From Halomonas urumqiensis (lineage in GTDB: Bacteria > Pseudomonadota > Gammaproteobacteria > Pseudomonadales > Halomonadaceae), in the NCBI RefSeq assembly GCF_003028575.1, contig NZ_PYUD01000002.1:124001-188000 (forward strand): DNA of 64,000 nucleotides. The letters run 5' to 3'. Positions 55,980 through 64,000 of this stretch are shown here, piece after piece; position 1 is the stretch's first letter; each line of letters opens with the position of its first letter. Under the pieces are notes generated by a model that worked only from the letters and a program-made list of their open reading frames with translations, searched no databases and had not been told where the DNA came from. The translations under genes were made by a program, and so were the position numbers.

Positions 55980-56232
55980 ACTAGAAAGCGAAATCGAAGA
56001 GCAGGTCGCGACTCGGGGTCCTCTTCCATACGCTTGAATAAACTGTGCCGATGTGGTTGCACATCCCGCCTAAAGGTGTATAACAGCGCAAACTTTCGAA
56101 CCCGCTCCGCCTGTATGGCGGAGGGGGCTTGATCCAAATCACCTGGAACTGGAGTTCAAGGTGGTAGCCTCACGACATGGCTCAAGGCAAGAACACAGAC
56201 GTCATGCAACCTGTGATCCGGCACTACCAACA

Positions 56233-56268
56233 CCCCCGACAGTTGGACGCCTGTCCAACTGTCGGGGG
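56233..56268 (-). terminator. Perfect 16-bp hairpin downstream of putA
   Basis: CCCCCGACAGTTGGAC pairs perfectly with its complement around GCCT. It lies about 57 bases after the putA stop. Neither side has a T-run, so it may be a terminator or an mRNA end-protecting structure. Confidence 0.6.
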
Positions 56269-56324
56269 CTTCATGCGAATGGCCGATTCATCCGGCCTGA
56301 ATGCAAGTGGCAGAGCCGTCGACG

Positions 56325-59300
56325 CTACTCGGCCGTTGCCAGCAGGCTGGCATTGCCGCCCGCGGCGGTGGTATCGATGCACAGATGGCGTTCCACCACA
56401 TAGCGCTCCGGCGAGATGACCTGGGTCTCGAGCGACACGATGGCACCTTCGCGCTTGGCCAGTGCGATACGCAGCTCGCGGGTCCAGTCGCTGGCGCCAG
56501 CGGCGGCCACGGCATCGATCCCCCTGATCGCGGTCAAGGTATCGGCCGCGACGCTACCGTCGAGCGCAGCGACAGGCGCCCCGGCATCGATCAGCGGCTG
56601 CACGGCTTGCGACGCACCAGGGGCTGCAAGCACCGCAGGACTGCCCGCCCCGAGTGCCTGCACGGCCTGGGCAATAGCGATGTCCAGCGTTGGCCCAAGG
56701 CACAGTACCGGGCCTTTTGGATACAACGCCAACCGGTTGCTCTCCCCCGTCGGCCCCGGCAGCGTCTGTGGTGTCATGTCCAGTGCCGCGGTCTCGGCGA
56801 GCGCCTTGCGGACGACACCGCGTTGACCGGAGAGTGCCTTGCGCAGCACCTCGACCCGATTGGTGCGCGCCGACCAGTTGCGCGCATCCAGCCCATCGAG
56901 GGCCGACTGCAGATCACCGAGGGACACGGCACTGCCCGTCGGTGCCTCGTGGATTTCCATGGCGGCGGTGCGGCGGAAGCGATTGACGTAGTGGGGGCCA
57001 CCCGCCTTGGGCCCGGTGCCCGAGAGGCCCTCGCCCCCGAAGGGTTGGGAGCCGACGATGGCGCCGATCTGATTGCGGTTGACGTAGATGTTGCCGACGT
57101 GAACACGCTCGACGATCTGCTGCACGCGGTCATCGATACGGGTATGCAGGCCGAAGGTCAGGCCATAGCCCCTGTCGTTGATGTCGTCGACCACCTTGTC
57201 GATATCGCGCGCCTTGAAGGTGGCCACGTGCAGAACGGGCCCGAAGATCTCGCGTTCGAGATCCTCGATTCCCCCGACCTCGACCACCGCCGGGGTAACG
57301 AAGGTACCCACTTCCGGCGCGGGCAGCTTTTTGAGTACCTTGCCGGCCTTCTCCTGCGCCTCTACATAGGCGCCGATGTCGGCCTTGGCCTCGGCATCGA
57401 TCACCGGCGAAACGTCGGTATCAGTGTTCCAGGGATCGCCGATGGTGAGCGCGTCCATCGCGCCATCGAGCATGGTCAGCAGACGCTCGCGCGCCTCTTC
57501 CTGCACATAGAGCATTCTCAGCGCCGAGCAGCGCTGGCCGGCCGACTGGAACGACGAGATCAGGATATCGCGGACCGCTTGTTCGGTCAGTGCCGTGGAG
57601 TCCACGATCATGGCGTTCAGCCCGCCGGTCTCGGCGATCAACACCGCATCAGGCCCCGCGTTCTGCGCCAAAGCCTTGTGGATAATCTGCGCCACTTCGG
57701 TCGAACCGGTGAAACAGACGCCGGCGATTCGCGGATCGCTGGTCAGCGGTCCGCCCACCGTGGGCCCGTCCCCGGGCAGCAACTGCAGTGCCGCCTCGGG
57801 CAGGCCGGCCTCGCGCATCAGCTCGACGGCACGCGCGGCGATCAGCGGTGTCTGCTCGGCAGGCTTGGCGAGTACCGCGTTACCGGCCGCCAGGGCCGCC
57901 GCGAGCTGGCCGGTGAAGATAGCGAGGGGAAAGTTCCACGGGCTGATGCAGACGAAGATGCCGCGGGCGCTGCCGGGCTCTTCCGCCTCCAGCCGCTCGC
58001 ACTCGTTGGCGTAGTAGCGCAGGAAATCCACCGCCTCGCGCACTTCGGCGATGCCGTCAAACATCATCTTGCCGGCCTCGCGCGTGGTGATCACGGTCAG
58101 CTCGGCGATGTGCTCCTCGTAGAGGTCGGCGATGCGGCGCAGCACCTCGGCCCGCTTCGCCGCCGGCTGCGCCGACCACTCCTGATAGCCGCCCTCGGCG
58201 GCGTCCAGCGCCGCCGTTACCTCGTCCGGTGTCGCCTCATGCACCTGGCCGACCACCCGCGAGGTATCGGCGGGCGACAGGGCATCGCGCGCAGGCCCCT
58301 TGGGGGCCGGGCTTCCCGCCAGCATGGGCCCGGCGGTCCAGGTGGTGTCGGCGAATCTTTCGCGTGCCGCCAGCAGCGGCAGAATCGAGGCGGGTTCGTT
58401 GATCCGATAGCCACGCGAGTTCTTGCGTTCGGGGGCGAACAGCTCGCCGGGCTGGCGAATCAACGGGCTTGAGATGGCGTCGCCCAGGCGCTGCATCCCG
58501 GCCACCGGGTCCTTCGAGACTTCGCTCGGGGGAATCGAGTCGTCCACCACCTGGTTCACGAACGAGGAGTTCGCGCCATTCTCCAGCAGACGGCGTACCA
58601 GGTAGGCCAACAGGTCACGGTGCGCGCCGACCGGGGCATAGATGCGGCAATGCGTACCCTCCGACTGCTTGACGATGTGGTGCAGCGATTCGCCCATGCC
58701 ATGCAGGCGCTGGAACTCGTAGCTGTCCTTGTCGTCGCCCGCCATGGCGACGACAGCGGCGCAGGTATGGGCATTGTGGGTCGCGAACTGGGGATAGATG
58801 CGGTCACGCCTATCGAGCAGCATTTGGGCGCAGGCCATGTAGCTGACATCGGTGTTGACCTTGCGGGTGAAGACCGGGAAGGTCTCGACGCCCATTTCCT
58901 GCGACAACTTGATCTCGGTGTCCCAGTAGGCGCCCTTGACCAGCCGCACCATGATCTTGCGGTCGTAGCGCTCGGACATCTCGTAGAGCGCTTCGATCAC
59001 CGGCCCGGCGCGCCGCCCGTAGGCCTGAACCACGATCCCGAAGCCGTCCCAGCCATCGAGGCTGGGGTCGGAGAGCAGCGCCTCGATCACGTCCAGAGAC
59101 AGATCCAGCCGGTCCTGCTCCTCGGCGTCGATATTGAAGCCGATATTGGCCTTGGCCGCCTGCCGCACCAGTTCCTGGGCGCGGGGCACGAGGGTCTCCA
59201 TCACCGTCTCACGGTGGGTGTATTCATAGCGCGGATGCAGCGCCGAGAGCTTCACCGAGATGCCGGGGCTGCCGCGCACGTCGCCCTTGGCCTGCTTGGC

Positions 59301-59990
59301 AATGGCGGTGATCGCCTTGGCGTAGGCCTCGTGATAACGCAAGGCGTCTTCGTCGGTACGCGCCGCCTCGCCCAGCATGTCGTAGGAGTAGGTATAGCCC
59401 TGCTTCTCGAGCTCGCGGGCATTCTTCATGCCCTCCTCGATGGTCTGGCCGAGCACGAACTGGCGCCCGAGGATCCTCATGGACTGGCCGACCGCGGTAC
59501 GCACTACCGGCTCGCCCATTCGGCGCACCAGGCCGCGCAGCGCGCGTACCGGGCCCTTGGGGTCGTCATCCAGCACCTTGCCGGTCAGCATCAGGGCCCA
59601 GGTCGAGGCATTGACCATCGACGACGACGACTTGCCGAGGTGCGAGCCCCAATCCGAGGGCTCGATCTTGTCGTGGATCAGATCGTCGATGGTTTCCGCG
59701 TCGGGCACGCGCAGCAGCGCCTCGGCAAGGCACATCAGGCCGACCCCCTCGGCGGTCGAGAGGCCATATTCGGCGAGGAACGCCTCCATCATCGAGGGCG
59801 AGGTCTCCTTGCGCACGCGTTCCACATACTTGGCGCCGACATCGGCCACCTTGCGGCGGTCATCCTCCGACAGCTTGATCCGTCCGACCAGCCCATGCAG
59901 CACCGCTGCCTCGTCGGCCGCATAGTTGGCGCGGATACGGGCTCGACTCTCGCTCAAGGCGTCATGCGGGAAATGGTTGGCTTCATTCAT
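56325..59990 (-). CDS. putA: Bifunctional proline dehydrogenase / L-glutamate gamma-semialdehyde dehydrogenase
   Basis: Oxidises proline to glutamate in two steps with substrate channelling. 1221 residues from MNEANHFPHD (AGGAGA upstream; frame open to 60056). PRODH barrel motifs include SVKLSALHPRYE, RLVKGAYWDTEIK and FQRLHGMGE. The ALDH domain has ETGGLNAMIVDS and catalytic Cys821 (SAGQRC). A C-terminal ALDH-superfamily-like domain of about 200 residues follows. The N-terminus lacks the ribbon-helix-helix of enteric PutA, so it should not be its own repressor. Confidence 0.96.
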   Translation of the reverse strand: MNEANHFPHDALSESRARIRANYAADEAAVLHGLVGRIKLSEDDRRKVADVGAKYVERVRKETSPSMMEAFLAEYGLSTAEGVGLMCLAEALLRVPDAETIDDLIHDKIEPSDWGSHLGKSSSSMVNASTWALMLTGKVLDDDPKGPVRALRGLVRRMGEPVVRTAVGQSMRILGRQFVLGQTIEEGMKNARELEKQGYTYSYDMLGEAARTDEDALRYHEAYAKAITAIAKQAKGDVRGSPGISVKLSALHPRYEYTHRETVMETLVPRAQELVRQAAKANIGFNIDAEEQDRLDLSLDVIEALLSDPSLDGWDGFGIVVQAYGRRAGPVIEALYEMSERYDRKIMVRLVKGAYWDTEIKLSQEMGVETFPVFTRKVNTDVSYMACAQMLLDRRDRIYPQFATHNAHTCAAVVAMAGDDKDSYEFQRLHGMGESLHHIVKQSEGTHCRIYAPVGAHRDLLAYLVRRLLENGANSSFVNQVVDDSIPPSEVSKDPVAGMQRLGDAISSPLIRQPGELFAPERKNSRGYRINEPASILPLLAARERFADTTWTAGPMLAGSPAPKGPARDALSPADTSRVVGQVHEATPDEVTAALDAAEGGYQEWSAQPAAKRAEVLRRIADLYEEHIAELTVITTREAGKMMFDGIAEVREAVDFLRYYANECERLEAEEPGSARGIFVCISPWNFPLAIFTGQLAAALAAGNAVLAKPAEQTPLIAARAVELMREAGLPEAALQLLPGDGPTVGGPLTSDPRIAGVCFTGSTEVAQIIHKALAQNAGPDAVLIAETGGLNAMIVDSTALTEQAVRDILISSFQSAGQRCSALRMLYVQEEARERLLTMLDGAMDALTIGDPWNTDTDVSPVIDAEAKADIGAYVEAQEKAGKVLKKLPAPEVGTFVTPAVVEVGGIEDLEREIFGPVLHVATFKARDIDKVVDDINDRGYGLTFGLHTRIDDRVQQIVERVHVGNIYVNRNQIGAIVGSQPFGGEGLSGTGPKAGGPHYVNRFRRTAAMEIHEAPTGSAVSLGDLQSALDGLDARNWSARTNRVEVLRKALSGQRGVVRKALAETAALDMTPQTLPGPTGESNRLALYPKGPVLCLGPTLDIAIAQAVQALGAGSPAVLAAPGASQAVQPLIDAGAPVAALDGSVAADTLTAIRGIDAVAAAGASDWTRELRIALAKREGAIVSLETQVISPERYVVERHLCIDTTAAGGNASLLATAE

Positions 59991-60354
59991 GGTCGATCTC
60001 TCCTGGCTACCCGACACAAGGCGTCGATGCATCGGCTCGGATGTTGTCGTTCTCATCGATGAGACATCCTCAAGCTTAGGCGTTCAGACGCGGGTTGTGC
60101 TCAACGACCCGAAGACGATATTGCCGGTTGACGGACGAGTAGCATGCCACCTGGTGGCAAAGATTCCGACCTGCCTGCCTAAAAGCGCCATGCCCCGGCG
60201 CTCGCCCCTGGCGCCTGTAGCGTTTAATGCGCGTTACGTTCTCCATGAGCCAGCCAAACCTATCCATGCAAGATCAGAGACTCGAAAAGCACTTGGCACA
60301 CAACGGCAGCGCCAGCTTGACGTTCTCCAGCAATGTTTTCATGCGTTTTCCTTG
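59991..60354. promoter_or_regulatory. Upstream region of putA
   Basis: About 360 bases between putA and the lyase gene. The clearest element is the palindrome TGCCACC-T-GGTGGCA at 60145-60159, a candidate operator for putA control (for example by an Lrp-type regulator; inference). No gene is convincing. Confidence 0.45.
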
Positions 60355-61689
60355 TCATATCGTCGTGGCAGCAACACCCTCCTCCAACCACTTCCTGGTA
60401 ACCGCTGCCACCTCTCGGGCACGATGCGGCGCCCACCCCGGCACTCCTACCGAAAACAGGGTGTCGTCTGGAAGTTCCAAGCCCACCTGCTCAAATACGT
60501 CGATGACGGCTTGTTGAAAGGGCATCCCCTGTGCGTGCCGCGCCATGGCCTCCTTCATCATGGCGTGGCCGCGCTGTTTGCCTACCACCTGGCAGAGAAT
60601 CATGCTGCAGCTTTCCGATAGCACGGAGGGATGTGCGTCCAGATTGGATTGCATTACGTCAGCATGAATTTCGAGGCGAGCTATCATTCCGACCAGATCG
60701 GCAGCAAGCCGGCCACTTATCAGGCAAAGATGTGCAAGGCCATGCCATTCTGCATAGGCGGAGCCGATTTCACGCTCCCCTTCCGGTAGACTGGCGGCTG
60801 CACCGACTGTTGCGGAAAGCCCCCGCCCAACCACTGCCAGCCCATGCATACGCTGAGCTATCCAGGGGTTCACCTTCTGCGGCACAGAGGAACTCCCCGA
60901 AGCGCCTCCTTCCGCCAGCTCACCGATGCTGGTGCGCTGCAGGTTGTAAATCTCGTGGCCAACCTTGCCTGCCAGGGTACAGAGCTGCCCGAGTGCACTG
61001 GCAAACTCCACGAGGCGGTCCCTGGCCGTATGCCAGGATGTGCGTGTGGTTCCCAGCTCAAGTCGTTTCGCAACAGCTCGCTCCACCTGTTCCGGGTCTC
61101 CTCCCATCGCGGCGAAAGACGACCCGGTTCCCACCGCACCGGCAATAGTGATGACGAATGCATCCTTTCCGGCCCGCTCCAACCGCCCTGCCGTCCGGAA
61201 CATTTCATCAAGCCACGTGGCCAGCTTGAAGCCCACCGTTGTCGGCGCGCCGGCCTGTCCCTGGGTTCGCCCAACCATAGGTGTTTCGGCAAAGGCCTCC
61301 ACGAGGTCGGCCAGCGAGGCCGCGGCCGCTCGCACATCCTGGAAGATCAATGTCGTGGCATCCCGCAATTGCAGCACATGGGCGACATCCCAGGCGTCAT
61401 GCGCAGTCACGCCATAATGGGCATACGGCGCCCGTGCATGCACTTGGTCCACGAGCCCCAAGACTGGGTTGCCGCTGTCCAGGGCGCTCTGACCCGCACT
61501 TGCCAGATCAAGATCGGACGCACAGATTGCTGCCAGTTTCTCGGCTTCACCGCAAGGCACAAGCCTTAGCTCCTCCTGTGAGTCCAGTAGCGCCCGCTCG
61601 AACTCGAGAAAGGCCGACGCGAACCCCTTGTCAGAAAACAGGGCAAATAATGATTCAGTCCCATACGTGCTTCCGAACAACTGCAGCAA
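60355..61689 (-). CDS. Fumarase/aspartase superfamily lyase
   Basis: 444 residues. It starts TTG (MLQLFGSTYG...) with GGGGGA upstream; no ATG fits. Superfamily signature near residue 265: GSSSVPQKVNP (canonical GSSxMPxKxNP, with Val for Met). Most like 3-carboxymuconate cycloisomerase / adenylosuccinate lyase-type members, which eliminate to fumarate or close a lactone. TxxQ-like GRTQGQAGAPTT near residue 139 fits the active-site loop. Beside a TauE/SafE exporter and a fumarate-reductase-like flavoprotein on the same strand, which hints at catabolism of a substituted succinate; substrate unknown. Confidence 0.85.
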   Translation of the reverse strand: MLQLFGSTYGTESLFALFSDKGFASAFLEFERALLDSQEELRLVPCGEAEKLAAICASDLDLASAGQSALDSGNPVLGLVDQVHARAPYAHYGVTAHDAWDVAHVLQLRDATTLIFQDVRAAAASLADLVEAFAETPMVGRTQGQAGAPTTVGFKLATWLDEMFRTAGRLERAGKDAFVITIAGAVGTGSSFAAMGGDPEQVERAVAKRLELGTTRTSWHTARDRLVEFASALGQLCTLAGKVGHEIYNLQRTSIGELAEGGASGSSSVPQKVNPWIAQRMHGLAVVGRGLSATVGAAASLPEGEREIGSAYAEWHGLAHLCLISGRLAADLVGMIARLEIHADVMQSNLDAHPSVLSESCSMILCQVVGKQRGHAMMKEAMARHAQGMPFQQAVIDVFEQVGLELPDDTLFSVGVPGWAPHRAREVAAVTRKWLEEGVAATTI

Positions 61690-61758
61690 AATTCGTCCCC
61701 CACTGGCGAAACAATGGCAATGTCAGGTCCCGCATGAATAATCACTAAGACTTGAAAA

Positions 61759-62508
61759 TTAAAACAGCCCCCGCCGAATCAAGTTGGCCCCCAGCAGGAC
61801 CAGCGCGACGAGCAATACTTTCCTGAACAACTCCTTGTCGATATGGTTTCTGACGGTCTGGCCTGCCCACATGCCCAGGAATACCGGCACCAGCGCGATG
61901 GAAGAAATGACGAACTCGTGAAAGCCGAAAATACCGACACCGATATATGAGAGGGCGAGCGGCACAGAACCAAACAACGCGACCAGGCCATACGCCTTGA
62001 CGAAATCATCCTTGGCAAGCTGGATGCCCACCAGGTACATGGCCAAGGGTGGGCCATTGACGGTCGATATTCCGTTCAGCAAGCCGGCCACCATCCCGGT
62101 AAAGGGGCCAGCCCATACTTCATGCCGGGGAGGCACGGAAAGCGTTGATCCCAGCAGATTCAGCAACGAAAAGCCGACGACAATGACACCCAATGAGATG
62201 AATAGCAGCTCTTCCTCGATACTGGTCAGCAGCATGGCACCGAGGGCGGTAAACACCACGAAGACCAGGGACATGGGTAGCAGCCTACGGATACCGTCGT
62301 CGGGCAAGCCATGCCGAAACGCCTGCCATAAGTTGGTTGTCACGATCGGCATCACCAGCAGTGCGACGACCAGCGTCGGACTCAAGATCACCCCGAGGAT
62401 GGAAAGCACCATCAGGGGCAGCCCGATGCCAAGGATTCCTTTCAGCAATCCCCCCAGGAAGAACGCCAGGAATACCAGGAAAAACTCATAACCAGTCAGA
62501 TCAACCAT
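61759..62508 (-). CDS. TauE/SafE family membrane transporter
   Basis: 249 residues from MVDLTGYEFF (the frame is open to 62559, where the upstream Met overlaps a terminator). About eight membrane segments, with the family motif GGLLKGILGIGLPL near residue 18 and NGISTVNGPP near residue 138. Some relatives export sulfite, sulfonates or related anions; many are uncharacterised. Follows a terminator after the flavoprotein gene, so it may be only partly cotranscribed with it. Confidence 0.85.
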   Translation of the reverse strand: MVDLTGYEFFLVFLAFFLGGLLKGILGIGLPLMVLSILGVILSPTLVVALLVMPIVTTNLWQAFRHGLPDDGIRRLLPMSLVFVVFTALGAMLLTSIEEELLFISLGVIVVGFSLLNLLGSTLSVPPRHEVWAGPFTGMVAGLLNGISTVNGPPLAMYLVGIQLAKDDFVKAYGLVALFGSVPLALSYIGVGIFGFHEFVISSIALVPVFLGMWAGQTVRNHIDKELFRKVLLVALVLLGANLIRRGLF

Positions 62509-62545
62509 GCCAGGCCGCCTAGAACATTGTGTCATCAAGAAAACA

Positions 62546-62572
62546 AAAGACACCAGCATGGCTGGTGTCTTT
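62546..62572 (-). terminator. Terminator after the flavoprotein gene
   Basis: AAAGACACCAGC pairs with GCTGGTGTCTTT around a 3-base loop; on the minus strand TGTTTTCTTG follows. A good intrinsic terminator, so the TauE-lyase pair may need its own promoter or read-through. Confidence 0.75.
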
Positions 62573-62601
62573 ACCTTGAACCATTAATTCGGAGCCATTT
62601 C

Positions 62602-64000
62602 TTAGTCCTTGATCAGGCTCTCACCCGGCTTCACCCTGTTGTGCGAGACCGGCTCCTCCCAGGCATTCAGTTCTTTATCACCCGACAGCTTCACACAGGT
62701 AAAGGCGGAGGCTTCGAGATCGCCTTTATCGGGAAAGTCTTCCCGAAAATGCGCGCCACGAGAGTTTTCACGCCGCAACGCCGAGGAAGTGATCACACGA
62801 CTCACCAGCAGTTGATTCTTGAGGTTCAGCCACTCGTGCCAGGTCACGTTGTAACTCAACTGCTCAGCACCGCCGATGCCAATGGCGTCCAGCTCGGCTT
62901 CGAGCTCATCAAGCCTTTGATCGACCGTCGACAAGCGCTCGCGGGAGCGGATGATGCCAACATCCTCCCACATCAGGTCACGCAGCGCGCTCTGCACGGC
63001 GAAGAGATCGCCCGGGGGATTGTCGAGGGGAAAGCGGCAGCGCCTTTCCGCCTCGTCGATCGCCGCTTGATCCGGGTCGCGAAATTCCACCCCGGTTTTC
63101 AGCCAGGCCGCCATGCTATCGCCGGCGATGCCGCCAAACACCGTTGAGTTGGCCACACCGTTGCCGCCCAGCCGGTTGGCACCGTGTACCCCACCGGTAT
63201 CCTCGCCCGCGGCAAACAGTCCCGGAAGGGAGGTGGAGCAGTCCGGGGCGAAGCGAACCCCGCCCATCATGTAGTGGGCGGTGGGCACGACCTCCACTAG
63301 GCCGCCAGCCAAGTCGAAACCACAGTCGGCGCAGCGCTCGACCATGCCCTTGAACTGCTTGCGTACCTGATCCACCCCCAGATGCGACATGGAAATGTAG
63401 ACACCGCCGTTGGGCGTCGCTCGTCCCTTTCGCATCTCATCGAAGATGCCTCGTGAGACGATATCCCGGGTAGCCCGCTCACCGCGTTCGTCATGATTGA
63501 ACATGAAGCGCTGGTGGTCGCCGTTGAGCAAGTGGCCGCCGGCCCCGCGCAGCCCCTCTTCCAGCACGGTGCCGGTCATGCGTGTATCCTCCCCCGCCAA
63601 CAGACCGGTGGGGTGAAACTGCACCATCTCCATGTCACGCAGCACGAGACCGGCGCGGAGCGCCATGGCCATGCCATCGCAGGACTTGTCGCCCGAAGGC
63701 GTATGGTACCGGTACATGGTCGGCCCGCCGCCGGTGGCAAGCAGCACCGCCTTGGCACGCACGAAGACGAATTCGCCACTGCGCACATTGATCATCACCA
63801 CGCCCGATATTCCCGAGCCATCGCTGGCGGGGATCAGATCGATGGCGCGATACTCTTCGAGCCGGTTCACGCCACTGGCCCAGACACGCTCGGCGAGACG
63901 GTTGATGATCTCGATACCGGTCAGGTCGCCCTTGTGAACGGTGCGGTCGAAGGTCTGCCCGGCAAACGCCTTCTGGTGGATGGTGCCATCCGGGTTTCTG
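62602..64000 (-). CDS. FAD-dependent fumarate reductase / succinate dehydrogenase-like flavoprotein (5' end outside window)
   Basis: At least 465 residues, running off the right edge with the N-terminus missing. Visible features: TVHKGDLTGIEI and LLATGGG near the start of the seen part, the FrdA/SdhA-type VQFHPTGL, VVPTAHYMMGGVRF and LFAAGEDTGGVHGANRLGGN. The C-terminal helical domain is present. The His and Arg positions used by fumarate reductase/succinate dehydrogenase flavoproteins appear kept, but exact substrate cannot be read off. Ends before a terminator; TauE and lyase genes lie downstream. Confidence 0.88.
   Translation of the reverse strand, partial: RNPDGTIHQKAFAGQTFDRTVHKGDLTGIEIINRLAERVWASGVNRLEEYRAIDLIPASDGSGISGVVMINVRSGEFVFVRAKAVLLATGGGPTMYRYHTPSGDKSCDGMAMALRAGLVLRDMEMVQFHPTGLLAGEDTRMTGTVLEEGLRGAGGHLLNGDHQRFMFNHDERGERATRDIVSRGIFDEMRKGRATPNGGVYISMSHLGVDQVRKQFKGMVERCADCGFDLAGGLVEVVPTAHYMMGGVRFAPDCSTSLPGLFAAGEDTGGVHGANRLGGNGVANSTVFGGIAGDSMAAWLKTGVEFRDPDQAAIDEAERRCRFPLDNPPGDLFAVQSALRDLMWEDVGIIRSRERLSTVDQRLDELEAELDAIGIGGAEQLSYNVTWHEWLNLKNQLLVSRVITSSALRRENSRGAHFREDFPDKGDLEASAFTCVKLSGDKELNAWEEPVSHNRVKPGESLIKD

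Larger units (their letters stand above)
55880..56324. other. Gap between the chemoreceptor and putA
   Basis: Holds the receptor's FliA promoter, a CTCCGCC hairpin at 56105-56123 and the long perfect hairpin at 56233-56268. No gene recognised. Confidence 0.5.

Noticed and set aside
56161..58472. Plus-strand frames across putA
   Set aside because: Antisense shadows of a gene with strong family signatures.
1..64000. tRNA or rRNA genes, prophage or IS transposase
   Set aside because: No clover-leaf, rRNA-like stretch, integrase or transposase sequence was seen on either strand.

Overview
The window is high-GC, gene-dense DNA from a gammaproteobacterium, most likely a Halomonas-type member of the Halomonadaceae. 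This rests on the protein flavour (PutA, AhpCF, RibA, HemE, flagellar proteins), the large set of c-di-GMP proteins, and an Escherichia-like flagellar layout: fliE diverges from fliFGHIJK, fliLMNOPQR follows, flgA diverges from flgBCDEFGHIJ and flgKL, and flgMN follows flgA. The genus is an inference; no rRNA or tRNA gene was seen.

Layout. 1-3219 (minus): an AapJQM-type general amino-acid ABC transporter, cut by the left edge, with a sigma-54-like promoter. 3550-5808: a VanZ-like gene and hemE, divergent from ribA. 5887-8333: flagellin fliC and cap gene fliD, each with its own FliA (sigma-28) promoter. 8443-12989: two c-di-GMP genes flanking a small PD-(D/E)XK-like protein. 13336-14050: a chemoreceptor fossil, then flaG. 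14070-26299: fliE against fliF to fliR. 26540-38905: flgL to flgB (minus), then flgA, flgM and flgN (plus). 39101-40807: a GGDEF-EAL protein that looks catalytically dead. 41011-43258: ahpF and ahpC with a candidate OxyR site. 43422-45727: a proline-racemase-superfamily protein and an MDR oxidoreductase. 46252-55879: a large GAF/PAS/GGDEF/EAL protein, an aldo/keto reductase, two chemoreceptors and a PilZ plus degenerate HD-GYP protein. 56325-64000 (minus): putA, a fumarase/aspartase-superfamily lyase, a TauE/SafE exporter and a FAD-dependent fumarate-reductase-like protein cut by the right edge.

How it works together. Most of the window builds and controls a flagellum. Six near-consensus FliA promoters (TAAAG..., 11-base spacer, GCCGATA-like) and one weaker one mark the late genes: fliC, fliD, flaG, flgK, flgM and the two chemoreceptors. 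FlgM, the anti-sigma factor, starts with TTG. Five proteins with c-di-GMP domains sit in or beside this region. Several have lost catalytic or cofactor residues, which suggests sensing or regulation more than turnover.

Two patterns cut across the genes. Two fold-back elements of about 145-155 bp (26398-26540 and 45901-46054) share ordered motifs and look like relatives in one non-coding repeat superfamily. Short tandem triplications of 13-18 bp recur at gene ends and leaders at several loci.
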